DNA of 64,000 nt from Arthrobacter sp. MMS18-M83 (GTDB lineage: Bacteria > Actinomycetota > Actinomycetes > Actinomycetales > Micrococcaceae): NCBI RefSeq assembly GCF_026683955.1, contig NZ_CP113343.1, forward strand, positions 1,116,001 through 1,180,000. Reading direction: 5' to 3'. The notes beneath the pieces are model-generated. The model was not told where the DNA came from, searched no databases, and worked only from the letters and a program-made list of their open reading frames with translations. Positions 63,611 to 64,000 of this stretch are shown in pieces (positions within the stretch are counted from its first letter, which is position 1; every line of letters begins with the position of its first letter). The position numbers were made by a program, and so were the translations under genes.

Positions 63611-64000
63611 ACAACTTCGCCCAACTGCATGCAGCGCTGCACAGATCCGTGCAGAAAATCCTCCCTTCCCCGGTCCCCCGCCGCCAAACCGAACTCACCG
63701 GCCAGTACGCCAAAGTGGACGGGATCAAGTACGTCATGCCAGTCAATTCGGACGATTCCCCTGTGCTCATGGCGGCCTTCCCCATCAACAAGCGCGCCGC
63801 CGCCGCACTGCTCCCAGGCAAGGAAATGCGGCCATTCAGCCTGGGCGGCAAGGGCCTGCTTGTGGTCACGGTGGTCAACTACAAATCGACGGACATCGGC
63901 AAATACATCGAATATTCCCTGGCCATCGCCATCACCCACGGCAGCCGGCCCGTCCCGCCGATCCTGCCGCTCATCTTCCAAAAGACGTTCAAGCTGGGCC
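63607..64000 (+). CDS. Acetoacetate decarboxylase-fold protein, N-terminal part
   Basis: The first 131 codons are in the window; the gene runs off the end. VDGIKYVMPVNSDDSPVLMA, AAALLPGKEMRPFSLGGKG and DIGKYIEYSLAIAITHG resemble the acetoacetate decarboxylase (ADC) fold, in which a small beta-barrel binds a keto acid or ester. The Lys that forms the Schiff base in true ADC cannot be placed in the visible part. The ATG overlaps the hydrolase stop (ATGA), so it is the fourth coupled gene of the operon. Confidence 0.65.
   Translation, partial: MNNFAQLHAALHRSVQKILPSPVPRRQTELTGQYAKVDGIKYVMPVNSDDSPVLMAAFPINKRAAAALLPGKEMRPFSLGGKGLLVVTVVNYKSTDIGKYIEYSLAIAITHGSRPVPPILPLIFQKTFKLG

Overview
The window is high-G+C DNA with the gene content of an actinobacterium, most likely an Arthrobacter/Paenarthrobacter-type member of the Micrococcaceae. 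The evidence is an acyl-CoA carboxylase locus with birA, accD, a tiny epsilon subunit and maf, a NAD-dependent DNA ligase, a DUF222/HNH gene, frequent ATGA/GTGA gene overlaps, and many start codons placed 6-7 bases after a TANNNT hexamer, as in leaderless transcription. The assignment rests on gene content and is not proven. I see no rRNA, tRNA or CRISPR array.

Layout. 0-2.4 kb: an oligosaccharide ABC importer operon (minus strand) behind a LacI-type operator. 2.7-8.6 kb: a DUF5666 protein, the gatCAB amidotransferase operon, a decayed CitMHS transporter, RidA and an acetyltransferase. 8.8-16.3 kb: ligA with an inositol-phosphatase-like gene, a secreted Pro-rich protein, a PP2C phosphatase, and a birA-PH domain-class III cyclase run. 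16.3-29.6 kb: an acyl-CoA carboxylase region (SDR, accD, accE ... maf, accBC) whose two halves are separated by an IS481-type element, a DUF885 peptidase, a YbjQ protein and a TetR-MMPL pair. 29.7-36.5 kb: an MHS-type transporter, then a nitrate assimilation operon (narK, assimilatory nitrate reductase, flavoprotein electron-transfer subunit). 36.6-42.1 kb: an accessory stretch with a tyrosine phosphatase split by one amber codon, a DUF222/HNH gene, a less G+C-rich unknown gene bounded by 30-bp direct repeats, and a Phd/RelE toxin-antitoxin pair. 42.2-46.2 kb: an LpdA-like quinone reductase, purine nucleoside phosphorylase, and a YcnI pair. 46.5-50.1 kb: a fructan operon (GH68 levansucrase, GH32 levanase) behind a large double LacI-type operator palindrome. 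50.3-57.6 kb: a phosphohexomutase, then divergent nirD and nirB-cobA-hemD around a GlnR-like array of 11-bp-spaced boxes. 57.9-64.0 kb: a translationally coupled operon of a GMC oxidoreductase, a membrane metallophosphoesterase, a PhaC-like alpha/beta hydrolase and an acetoacetate-decarboxylase-fold protein that runs off the window.

How parts connect. narK/nitrate reductase and nirB/nirD together reduce external nitrate to ammonium; cobA and hemD supply the siroheme branch that NirB needs. Sucrose would be turned into levan and later hydrolysed by two secreted enzymes under one operator. birA would biotinylate the AccBC product, which works with AccD and AccE.

Two repeat families punctuate the intergenic spaces: a ~65-bp palindrome (family A, five copies, one of them cut by the IS) and a ~20-bp unit around CATAAGTGAGCGAGCGTC (family B). 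The least explained features are the GMC/phosphoesterase/hydrolase operon, the direct-repeat-bounded unknown gene, and the repeat families.
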